DNA from: Hydractinia symbiolongicarpus
Taxonomy: Eukaryota > Cnidaria > Hydrozoa > Anthoathecata > Hydractiniidae
Assembly (NCBI RefSeq): GCF_029227915.1
Contig: NC_079880.1
Coordinates: 3,164,001 to 3,228,000, forward strand
Length of the DNA stretch: 64,000 nt
Reading direction: 5' to 3'
The notes below the pieces were generated by a model. The model made no database searches, was not told where the DNA came from, and worked only from the letters and a program-made list of their open reading frames with translations. Positions 49,416 through 61,384 of this stretch are shown piece after piece. Within the stretch, counting starts at the first letter, position 1, and each line of letters opens with the position of its first letter. Position numbers and translations under genes: made by a program.

Positions 49416-52400
49416 CTCGGCCCGTATAGTCAAATGTATACAAAGAAAGTACCCAGGGAGTAAACTCATTTCCCGAACGATTTTTTAAATTATTTTTTCA
49501 CCACTAAAACGCATGAGACTTGTAGTTGTCAAAAATGTTTTCATTTTTGATGAGACGCCTAATGAAAGAGGTTTAATCGCCGGCAAACGAAATCCGGCGT
49601 TTTCCCGTAAATCCGGGTTTCGGCCCGCATAGTCGAATGTATACAAAGAAAGTACCCAGGGAGTAAACTCATTTCCCGAACAATTTTTTAAATTTTTTTT
49701 TCACCACTAAAACGCATGAGACTTGTAGTTTTCAAAAATGTTTTCATTTTTGATGAGACGCTTAATCAAAGAGGTTTAATCGCCGGAAAACGAAAACCCG
49801 CGATTTCCTGTAAATCCCGAGCTTGGTCCGTATAGTCGAATGTATACAAAGAAAGTACCCTGTGAGTAAACTCATTTCCAGAACGATTTTTTAAATTATT
49901 TTTTCACCACTAAAACGCATAATACTTGTAGGTTTTAAAAATGTTTTCATTTTTGATGAGACGCTGAATAAAAGAAGTTTAATCGCCGGCAAACGAAAAC
50001 CCGCGATTTCCCGTAAATCCCGGCTTGGCCCGTATAGTCAAAAGTATACAAAGAAAGTACCCAGGGAGTAAACTCATTTCCCGAATGATTTTTTAAATTA
50101 TATTTTCACCACTAAAACGCATGAGACTTGTAGTTATCAAAAATGTTTTCATTTTTGATGAGACGCTGAATAAAAGAAGTTTAATCGCCGGCAAACGAAA
50201 ACCCGCGATTTCCCGTAAATCCCGGGCTTGGCACGTATAGTCAAATGTATACAAAGAAAGTACCCTGTGAGTAAACCCATTTCCAGAACGATTTTTCAAA
50301 TTATTTTTTCACCACTAAAGCCCATGAGACTTGTAGTTTTTAAAAATGTTTTCATTTTTGATGAGACGCTGAATAAAAGAAGTTTAATCGCCGGCAAACG
50401 AAAACCCGCGATTTCCCGTAAATCCCGGCTTGGCCCGTATAGTCAAAAGTATACAAAGAAAGTACCCAGGGAGTAAACTCATTTCCAGATCGATTTTTTA
50501 AATTATTTTTTCACCACTAAAACGCATGAGACTTGTAGTTTTCAAAAATGTTTTCATTTTTGATGAGACGCTCAATAAAAGAAGTTTAATCGCCGGCAAA
50601 CGAAAACCCGCGATTTCCCGTAAATCCCGGCTTGGCCCGTATAGTCAAAAGTATACAAAGAAAGTACCCATGGAGTAAACTCATTTCCCAAACGATTTTT
50701 TAAATTGTTTTTTCACCACTAAAACGCATGAGACTTGTAGTTTTCAAAAATGTTTTCATTTTTGATGAGACGCTGAATAAAAGCAGTTTAATCGCCGGCA
50801 AACGAAAATCCGCGATTTCCCGTAAATCCCGGACTCGGCCCGCATAGTCAAAAGTATACAAAGAAAGTACCCAGGGAGTAAACTCATTTTCCGAACGATT
50901 TTTTAAATTATTTTTTCACCACTAAAACGCATGAGACTTGTAGTTGTCAAAAATGTTTTCATTTTTGATGAGACTCTTAATGGAAGAGGTTTAATCGCCG
51001 GCAAACGAAATCCCGCGTTTTCCCGTAAATCCGGGGCTTGGCCCGTATAGTCGAATGTATACAAAGAAAGTACCCAGGGAGTAAACTCATTTCCCGAACG
51101 ATTTTTTAAATTACTTTTTCACCACTAAAACGCATGAGACTTGTAGTTTTCAAAAATGTTTTCAATTTTGATGAGACGCTGAATAAAAGAAGTTTAATCG
51201 CCGGCAAACGAAAACCCGCGATTTCCCGTAAATCCCGGCTTGGCCGGTATAGTCAAAAGTATACAAAGAAAGTACCCAGGGAGTAAACTCATTTCCCGAA
51301 GGATTTTTTAAATTATTTTGTCACCGCTAAAACGCATGAGACTTGTAGTTTTCAAAAATGTTTTCATTTTTGATGAGACGCTGAATAAAAGCAGTTTAAT
51401 CGCCGGCAAACGAAAATCCGCGATTTCCCGTAAATCCCGGACTCGGCCCGTATAGTCAAAAGTATACAAAGAAAGTACCCAGGGAGTAAACTCATTTCCC
51501 GAACGATTTTTTAAATTATTTTTTCACCACTAAAACGCATGAGACTTGTAGTTGTCAAAAATGTTTTCATTTTTGATGAGACGCTTAATGAAAGAGGTTT
51601 AATCGCCGGCAAACGAAATCCGGCGTTTTCCCGTAAATCCGGGGCTTGGCCCGCATAGTCGAATGTATACAAAGAAAGTACCCAGGGAGTAAACTCATTT
51701 CCCGAACAATTTTTTAAATTTTTTTTTCACCACTAAAACGCATGAGACTTGTAGTTTTCAAAAATGTTTTCATTTTTGATGAGACTCTTAATGAAAGAGG
51801 TTTAATCGCCGGCAAACGAAATCCCGCGTTTTCCCGTAAATCCGGGGCTTGGCCCGTATAGTCGAATGTATAAAAAGAAAGTACTAAGGGAGTAAACTCA
51901 TTTCCCGAACGATTTTTTAAATTACTTTTTCACCACTAAAACGCATGAGACTTGTAGTTTTCAAAAATGTTTTCAATTTTGATGAGACGCTGAATAAAAG
52001 AAGTTTAATCGCCGGCAAACGAAAACCCGCGATTTCCCGTAAATCCCGGCTTGGCCGGTATAGTCAAAAGTATACAAAGAAAGTACCCAGGGAGTAAACT
52101 CATTTCCCGAAGGATTTTTTAAATTATTTTTTCACCACTAAAACGCATGAGACTTGTAGTTTTCAAAAATGTTTTCATTTTTGATGAGACGCTGAATAAA
52201 AGCAGTTTAATCGCCGGCAAACGAAAATCCGCGATTTCCCGTAAATCCCGGACTCGGCCCGTATAGTCAAAAGTATACAAAGAAAGTACCCAGGGAGTAA
52301 ACTCATTTCCCGAACGATTTTTTAAATTATTTTTTCACCACTAAAACGCATGAGACTTGTAGTTGTCAAAAATGTTTTCATTTTTGATGAGACTCTTAAT

Positions 52401-55400
52401 GAAAGAGGTTTAATCGCCGGCAAACGAAATCCGGCGTTTTCCCGTAAATCCGGGGCTTGGCCCGCATAGTCGAATGTATAAAAAGAAAGTACCCAGTGAG
52501 TAAACTCATTTCCCGAACAATTTTTTAAATTTTTTTTTCACCACTAAAACGCATGAGACTTGTAGTTTTCAAAAATGTTTTCATTTTTGATGAGACGCTG
52601 AATAAAAGAAGTTTAATCGCCGGCAAACGAAAACCCGCGATTTCCCGTAAGTCCCGGCTTGGCTGGTATAGTCAAAAGTATACAAAGAAAGTACCCAGGG
52701 AGTAAACTCATTTCCCGAAGGATTTTTTAAATTATTTTTTCACCACTAAAACGCATGAGACTTGTAGTTTTCAAAAACGTTTTCATTTTTGATGAGACGC
52801 TAAATAAAAGAAGTTTAATCGCCGGCAAACGAAATCCCGCGATTTCCCGTAAATCCCGGATTGGCCCGTATAGTCAAAAGTATTCAAAGAAAGTACCCAG
52901 GGAGTAAAATCATTTCCCGAACGATTTTTTAAATTATTTTTTCACCACTAAAACGCTGAGACTTGTAGTTTTCAAAAATGTTTTCATTTTTGATGAGACG
53001 CTGAATAAAAGCAGTTTAATCGCCGGCAAACGAAAATCCGCAATTTCCCGTAAATCCCGGACTCGGCCCGTATAGTCAAATGTATACAAAGAAAGTACCC
53101 AGGGAGTAAACTCATTTCCCGAACGATTTTTTAAATTATTTTTTTACCATTAAAACGCATGAGACTTGTAGTTGTCAAAAATGTTTTCATTTTTGATGAG
53201 ACGCCTAATGAAAGAGGTTTAATCTCCGGCAAACGAAATCCGGCGTTTTCCCGTAAATCCGGGGCTTGGCCCGCATAGTCGAATGTATACAAAGAAAGTA
53301 CCCAGGGAGTAAACTCATTTCCCGAAAAATTTTTTAAATTTTTTTTTCACCACTAAAACGCATGAGACTTGTAGTTTTCAAAAATGTTTTCATTTTTGAT
53401 GAGACGCTTAATCAAAGAGGTTTAATCGCCGGAAAACGAAAACCCGCGATTTCCTGTAAATCCCGGGCTTGGTCCGTATAGTCGAATGTATACAAAGAAA
53501 GTACCCTGTGAGTAAACTCATTTCCAGAACAATTTTTTAAATTATTTTTTCACCACTAAAACGCATAAGACTTGTAGGTTTTAAAAATGTTTTCATTTTT
53601 GATGAGACGCTGAATAAAAGAAGTTTAATCGCCGGCAAACGAAAACCCGCGATTTCCCGTAAATCCCGGCTTGGCCCGTATAGTCAAAAGTATACAAAGA
53701 AAGTACCCAGGGAGTAAACTCATTTCCCGAATGATTTTTTAAATTATATTTTCACCACTAAAACGCATGAGACTTGTAGTTATCAAAAATGTTTTCATTT
53801 TTGATGAGACGCTGAATAAAAGAAGTTTAATCGCCGGCAAACGAAAATCCGCGATTTCCCGTAAATCCCGGACTCGGCCGTATAGTCAAAAGTATACAAA
53901 GAAAGTACCCAGGGAGTAAACTCAATTCCCGAACGATTTTTTAAATTATTTTTTCACCACTAAAACGCATGAGACTTGTAGTTGTCAAAAATGTTTTCAT
54001 TTTTGATGAGACTCTTAATGAAAGAGGTTTAATCGCCGGCAAACGAAATCCCGCGTTTTCCCGTAAATCCGGGGCTTGGCCCGTATAGTCGAATGTATAC
54101 AAAGAAAGTACCCAGGGAGTAAACTCATTTCCCGAACGATTTTTTAAATTTTTTTTTTCACCACTAAAACGCATGAGACTTGTAGTTTTCAAAAATGTTT
54201 TCAATTTTGATGAGACGCTGAATAAAAGAAGTTTAATCGCCGGCAAACGAAAACCCGCGATTTCCCGTAAATCCCGGCTTGGCCGGTATAGTCAAAAGTA
54301 TACAAAGAAAGTACCCAGGGAGTAAACTCATTTCCCGAAGGATTTTTTAAATTATTTTTTCACCACTAAAACGCATGAGACTTGTAGTTTTCAAAAATGT
54401 TTTCATTTTTGATGAGACGCTGAATAAAAGAAGTTTAATCGCCGGCAAACGAAAACCCGCGATTTCCCGTAAATACCGGCTGGGCCCGTATAGTCAAAAG
54501 TATACAAAGAAAGTACCCAGGGAGTAAACTCATTTCCCGAACGATTTTTTAAATTATTTTTTCACCACTAAAACGCTGAGACTTGTAGTTTTCAAAAATG
54601 TTTTCATTTTTGATGAGACGCTGAATAAAAGCAGTTTAATCGCCGGCAAACAAAAATCCGCGATTTCCCGTAAATCCCGGACTCGGCCCGTATAGTCAAA
54701 AGTATACAAAGAAAGTACCCAGGGAGTAAACTCATTTCCCGAACGATTTTTTAAATTATTTTTTCACCACTAAAACGCATGAGACTTGTAGTTGTCAAAA
54801 ATGTTTTCATTTTTGATGAGACGCTTATTGAAAGAGGTTTAATCGCTGGCAAACGAAATCCGGCGTTTTCCCGTAAATCCGGGGCTTGGCCCGCATAGTC
54901 GAATGTATACAAAGAAAGTACCCAGGGAGTAAACTCATTTCCCGAACAATTTTTTAAATTTTTTTTTTCACCACTAAAACGCATGAGACTTGTAGTTTTC
55001 AAAAATGTTTTCATTTTTGATGAGACTCTTAATGAAAGAGGTTTAATCGCCGGCAAACGAAATCCCGCGTTTTCCCGTAAATCCGGGGCTTGGCCCGTAT
55101 AGTCGAATGTATACAAAGAAAGTACCCAGGGAGTAAACTCATTTCAGGAACGATTTTTTAAATTTTTTTTTCACCACTAAAACGCATGAGACTTGTAGTT
55201 TTCAAAAATGTTTTCATTTTTGATGAGACGCTGAATAAAAGAAGTTTAATCGCCGGCAAACGAAAACCCGCGATTTCCCGTAAATCCCAGCTTGGCTGGT
55301 ATAGTCAAAAGTATACAAAGAAAGTACCCAAGGAGTAAACTCATTTCCCGAAGGATTTTTTAAATTATTTTTTCACCACTAAAACGCATGAGACTTGTAG

Positions 55401-58400
55401 TTTTCAAAAATGTTTTCATTTTTGATGAGACGCTGAATAAAAGAAGTTTAATCGCCGGCAAACGAAAACCCGCGATTTCCCGTAAATCCCGGCTTGGCCC
55501 GTATAGTCAAAAGTATACAAAGAAAGTACCCAGGGAGTAAACTCATTTTCCGAACGATTTTTTAAATTATTTTTTCACCACTAAAACGCTGAGACTTGTA
55601 GTTTTCAAAAATGTTTTCATTTTTGATGAGACGCTGAATAAAAGCAGTTTAATCGCCGGCAAACAAAAATCCGCGATTTCCCGTAAATCCCGGACTCGGC
55701 CCGTATAGTCAAAAGTATACAAAGAAAGTACCCAGGGAGTAAACTCATTTCCCGAACGATTTTTTAAATTATTTTTTCACCACTAAATCGCATGAGACTT
55801 GTAGTTGTCAAAAATGCTTTCATTTTTAATGAGACGCTTAATGAAAGAGGTTTAATCGCCGGCAAACGAAATCCGGCGTTTTCCCGTAAATACAGGGCTT
55901 GGCCCGCATAGTCGAATGTATACAAAGAAAGTACCCAGGGAGTAAACTCATTTCCCGAACAATTTTTTAAATTTTTTTTTCACCACCAAAACGCATGAGA
56001 CTTGTAGTTTTTAAAAATGTTTTCATTTTTGATGAGACTCTTAATGAAAGAGGTTTAATCGCCGGCAAACGAAATCCCGCGTTTTCCCGTAAATCCGGGG
56101 CTTGGCCCGTATAGTCGAATGTATACAAAGAAAGTACCCAGGGAGTAAACTCATTTCCCGAACGATTTCTTAAATTATTTTTTCACCACTAAAACGCATG
56201 AGACTTGTAGTTTTCAAAAATGTTTTCATTTTTGATGAGACGCTGAATAAAAGAAGTTTAATCGCCGGCAAACGAAAACCCGCGATTTCCCGTAAATCCC
56301 GGCTTGGCTGATATAGTCAAAAGTATACAAAGAAAGTACCCAAGGAGTAAACTCATTTCCCGAAGGATTTTTTAAATTACTTTTTCACCACTAAAACGCA
56401 TGAGACTTGTAGTTTTCAAAAATGTTTTCATTTTTGATGAGACGCTGAATAAAAGAAGTTTAATCGCCGGCAAACGAAAACCCGCGATTTCCCGTAAATC
56501 CCGGCTTGGCCCGTATAGTCAAAAGTATACAAAGAAAGTACCCAGGGAGTAAACTCATTTCCCGAACGATTTTTTAAATTATTTTTTCACCACTAAAACG
56601 CTGAGACTTGTAGTTTTCAAAAATGTTTTCATTTTTGATGAGACGCTGAATAAAAGCAGTTTAATCGCCGGCAAACGAAAATCCGCGATTTCCCGTAAAT
56701 CCCGGACTCGGCCCGTATAGTCAAAAGTATACAAAGAAAGTACCCAGGGAGTAAACTCATTTCCCGAACGATTTTTTAAATTATTTTTTCACCACTAAAA
56801 CGCATGAGACTTGTAGTTGTGAAAAATGTTTTCATTTTTGATGACACGCTTAATGAAAGAGGTTTAATCGCCGGCAAACGAAATCCGGCGTTCTCCCGTA
56901 AATCCGGGGCTTGGCCCGCATAGTCGAATGTATCCAAAGAAAGAACCCAGGGAGTAAACTCATTTCCCGAACAATTTTTTAAATTTTTTTTTTCACCACT
57001 AAAACGCATGAGACTTGTAGTTTTCAAAAATGTTTTCTTTTTTGATGAGACGCTTAATCAAAGAGGTTTAATTGCCGGAAAACGAAAACCCGCGATTTCC
57101 TGTAAATCCCGGGCTTGGTCCGTATAGTCGAATGTATACAAAGAAAGTACCCTGTGAGTAAACTCATTTCCAGAACGATTTTTTAAATTATTTTTTCACC
57201 ACTAAAATGCATAAGACTTGTAGGTTTTAAAAATGTTTTCATTTTTGATGAGACGCTGAATAAAAGAAGTTTAATCGCCGGCAAACGAAAACCCGCGATT
57301 TCCCGTAAATCCCGGCTTGGCCCATATAGTCAAAAGTATACAAAGAAAGTACCCAGGGAGTAAACTCATTTCCCGAATGATTTTTTAAATTATATTTTCA
57401 CCACTAAAACGCATGAGACTTGTAGTTTTCAAAAATGTTTTCATTTTTGATGAGACGCTGAATAAAAGAAGTTTAATCGCCGGCAAACGAAAACCCGCGA
57501 TTTCCCGTAAATCCCAAGCTTGGCACGTATAGTCAAATGTATACAAAGAAAGTACCCTGTGAGTAAACCCATTTCCAGAACGATTTTTTAAATTATTTTT
57601 TCACCACTAAAGCCCATGAGACTTGTAGTTTTTAAAAATGTTTTCATTTTTGATGAGACGCTGAATAAAAGCAGTTTAATCGCCGGCAAACGAGAACCTG
57701 CGATTTTCCTAAATCCCGGACTCGGCCCGTATAGTCAAAAGTATACAAAGAAAGTACCCAGGGAGTAAACTCATTTCCAGATCGATTTTTTAAATTATTT
57801 TTTCACCACTAAAACGCATGAGACTTGTAGTTTTCAAAAATGTTTTCATTTTTGATGAGACGCTTAATAAAAGAAGTTTAATCGCCGGCAAACGAAAACC
57901 CGCGATTTCCCTAAAATCCTGACTTGGCCCGTATAGTCAAAAGTATACAAAGAAAGTACCCAGGGAGTAAACTCATTTCCCGAACGATTTTTTAAATTGT
58001 TTTTTCACCACTAAAACGCATGAGACTTGTAGTTTTCAAAAATGTTTTCATTTTTGATGAGACGCTGAATAAAAGCAGTTTAATCGCCGGCAAACGAAGA
58101 TCCGCGATTTCCCGTAAATCCCGGACTCGGCCCGCATAGTCAAAAGTATACAAAGAAAGTACCCAGGGAGTAAACTCATTTACCGAACGATTTTTTAAAT
58201 TATTTTTTCACCACTAAAACGCATGAGACTTGTAGTTGTCAAAAATGTTTTCATTTTTGATGAGACGCTTAATCAAAGAGGTTTAATCGCCGGAAAACGA
58301 AAACCCGCGATTTCCTGTAAATCCCGGGCTTGGTCCGTATAGTCGAATGTATGCAAAGAAAGTACCCTGTGAGTAAACTCATTTCCAGAACGATTTTTTA

Positions 58401-61347
58401 AATTATTTTTTCACCACTAAAACGCATAAGACTTGTAGGTTTTAAAAATGTTTTCATTTTTGATGAGACGCTGAATAAAAGATGTTTAATCGCTGGCAAA
58501 CGAAAACCCGCGATTTCCCGTAAATCCCGGCTTGGCCCGTATAGTCAAAAGTATACAAAGAAAGTACCCAGGGAGTAAACTCATTTCCCGAATGATTTTT
58601 TAAATTATATTTTCACCACTAAAACGCATGAGACTTGTAGTTTTCAAAAATGTTTTCATTTTTGATGAGACGCTGAATAAAAGAAGTTTAATCGCCGGTA
58701 AACGAAAACCCGCGATTTCCCGTAAATCCCGGGCTTGGCACGTATAGTCAAATGTATACCAAAGAAAGTACCCTGTGAGTAAACCCATTTCCAGAACGAT
58801 TTTTTAAATTATTTTTTCACCACTAAAGCCCATGAGACTTGTAGTTTTTAAAAATGTTTTCATTTTTGATGACACGCTTAATGAAAGAGGTTTAATCGCC
58901 GGCAAACGAAATCCGGCGTTCTCCCGTAAATCCGGGGCTTGGCCCGCATAGTCGAATGTATACAAAGAAAGAACCCAGGGAGTAAACTCATTTCCCGAAC
59001 AATTTTTTAAATTTTTTTTTTCACCACTAAAACGCATGAGACTTGTAGTTTTCAAAAATGTTTTCTTTTTTGATGAGACGCTTAATCAAAGAGGTTTAAT
59101 TGCCGGAAAACGAAAACCCGCGATTTCCTGTAAATCCCGGGCTTGGTCCGTATAGTCGAATGTATACAAAGAAAGTACCCTGTGAGTAAACTCATTTCCA
59201 GAACGATTTTTTAAATTATTTTTTCACCACTAAAATGCATAAGACTTGTAGGTTTTAAAAATGTTTTCATTTTTGATGAGACGCTGAATAAAAGAAGTTT
59301 AATCGCCGGCAAACGAAAACCCGCGATTTCCCGTAAATCCCGGCTTGGCCCGTATAGTCAAAAGTATACAAAGAAAGTACCCAGGGAGTAAACTCATTTC
59401 CCGAATGATTTTTTAAATTATATTTTCACCACTAAAACGCATGAGACTTGTAGTTTTCAAAAATGTTTTCATTTTTGATGAGACGCTGAATAAAAGAAGT
59501 TTAATCGCCGGCAAACGAAAACCCGCGATTTCCCGTAAATCCCAAGCTTGGCACGTATAGTCAAATGTATACAAAGAAAGTGCCCTGTGAGTAAAACCAT
59601 TTCCAGAACGATTTTTTAAATTATTTTTTCACCACTAAAGCCCATGAGACTTGTAGTTTTTAAAAATGTTTTCATTTTTGATGAGACGCTGAATAAAAGC
59701 AGTTTAATCGCCGGCAAACGAGAACCTGCGATTTTCCTAAATCCCGGACTCGGCCCGTATAGTCAAAAGTATACAAAGAAAGTACCCAGGGAGTAAACTC
59801 ATTTCCAGATCGATTTTTTAAATTATTTTTTCACCACTAAAACGCATGAGACTTGTAGTTTTCAAAAATGTTTTCATTTTTGATGAGACGCTTAATAAAA
59901 GAAGTTTAATCGCCGGCAAACGAAAACCCGCGATTTCCCGTAAATCCTGACTTGGCCCGTATAGTCAAAAGTATACAAAGAAAGTACCCAGGGAGTAAAC
60001 TCATTTCCCGAACGATTTTTTAAATTGTTTTTTCACCACTAAAACGCATGAGACTTGTAGTTTTCAAAAATGTTTTCATTTTTGATGAGACGCTGAATAA
60101 AAGCAGTTTAATCGCCGGCAAACGAAGATCCGTGATTTCCCGTAAATCCCGGACTCGGCCCGCATAGTCAAAAGTATACAAAGAAAGTACCCAGGGAGTA
60201 AACTCATTTCCCGAACGATTTTTTAAATTATTTTTTCACCACTAAAACGCATGAGACTTGTAGTTGTCAAAAATGTTTTCATTTTTGATGAGACGCTTAA
60301 TCAAAGAGGTTTAATCGCCGGAAAACGAAAACCCGCGATTTCCTGTAAATCCCGGGCTTGGTCCGTATAGTCGAATGTATGCAAAGAAAGTACCCTGTGA
60401 GTAAACTCATTTCCAGAACGATTTTTTAAATTATTTTTTCACCACTAAAACGCATAAGACTTGTAGGTTTTAAAAATGTTTTCATTTTTGATGAGACGCT
60501 GAATAAAAGAAGTTTAATCGCCGGCAAACGAAAACCCGCGATTTCCCGTAAATCCCGGCTTGGCCCGTATAGTCAAAAGTATACAAAGAAAGTACCCAGG
60601 GAGTAAACTCATTTCCCGAATGATTTTTTAAATTATATTTTCACCACTAAAACGCATGAGACTTGTAGTTTTCAAAAATGTTTTCATTTTTGATGAGACG
60701 CTGAATAAAAGAAGTTTAATCGCCGGTAAACGAAAACCCGCGATTTCCCGTAAATCCCGGGCTTGGCACGTATAGTCAAATGTATACAAAGAAAGTACCC
60801 TGTGAGTAAACCCATTTCCAGAACGATTTTTTAAATTATTTTTTCACCACTAAAGCCCATGAGACTTGTAGTTTTTAAAAATGTTTTCATTTTTGATGAG
60901 ACGCTGAATAAAAGCAGTTTAATCGCCGGCAAACGAAAACCTGCGATTTCCCTAAATCCCGGACTCGGCCCGTATAGTCAAAAGTATACAAAGAAAGTAC
61001 CCAGGGAGTAAACTCATTTCCAGATCGATTTTTTAAATTATTTTTTCACCAGTAAAACGCATGAGACTTGTAGTTTTCAAAAATGTTTTCATTTTTGATG
61101 AGACGCTTAATAAAAGAAGTTTAATCGCCGGCAAACGAAAACCCGCGATTTCCCGTAAATCCCGGCTTGGCCCGTATAGTCAAAAGTATACAAAGAAAGT
61201 ACCCAGGGAGTAAACTCATTTCCCGAATGAATTTTTAAATTGTTTTTTCACCACTAAAACGCATGAGACTTGTAGTTTTCAAAAATGTTTTCATTTTTGA
61301 TGAGACGCTGAATAAAAGCAGTTTAATCGCCGGCAAACGAAAACCCG
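49416..61347 (-). repeat. Satellite block 5, ~59 monomers, - orientation
   Basis: Reverse-orientation satellite, no gene. A marker monomer lacking two bases (aaaacgctgagac) recurs near 47322, 49144, 52953, 54573, 55587 and 56599, the last steps being 5 monomers apart. The block ends at inversion junction 2. Confidence 0.97.
56830..60885 (-). repeat. 10-monomer HOR, two copies (period ~2028 bp)
   Basis: The segments at about 56830-58857 and 58858-60885 share rare markers (gatgacacgcttaatg, agaacccagggag, ttttctttttt, gcccatgagac, cgaatgattttttaaattatatt). The copy boundary near 58850 falls inside a monomer: its first half is of the gcccatgag type and its second half of the gatgacacgc type, as expected for unequal crossing over. 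Confidence 0.8.
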
Positions 61348-61384
61348 GGATTTACAGGAAATCGCGGGTTTTCGTTTTCCGGCG
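61328..61384. other. Inversion junction 2, centred on the monomer dyad
   Basis: The minus-orientation arm cgccggcaaacgaaaacccg (61328-61347) is followed by a 17-bp centre (61348-61364) and then the inverse arm cgggttttcgttttccggcg (61365-61384). The centre is the monomer's own GATTT/AAATC dyad. Orientation changes from - to + here. The arms differ by one base (ggcaaa against tttcc), and outer monomers diverge more. Confidence 0.9.
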
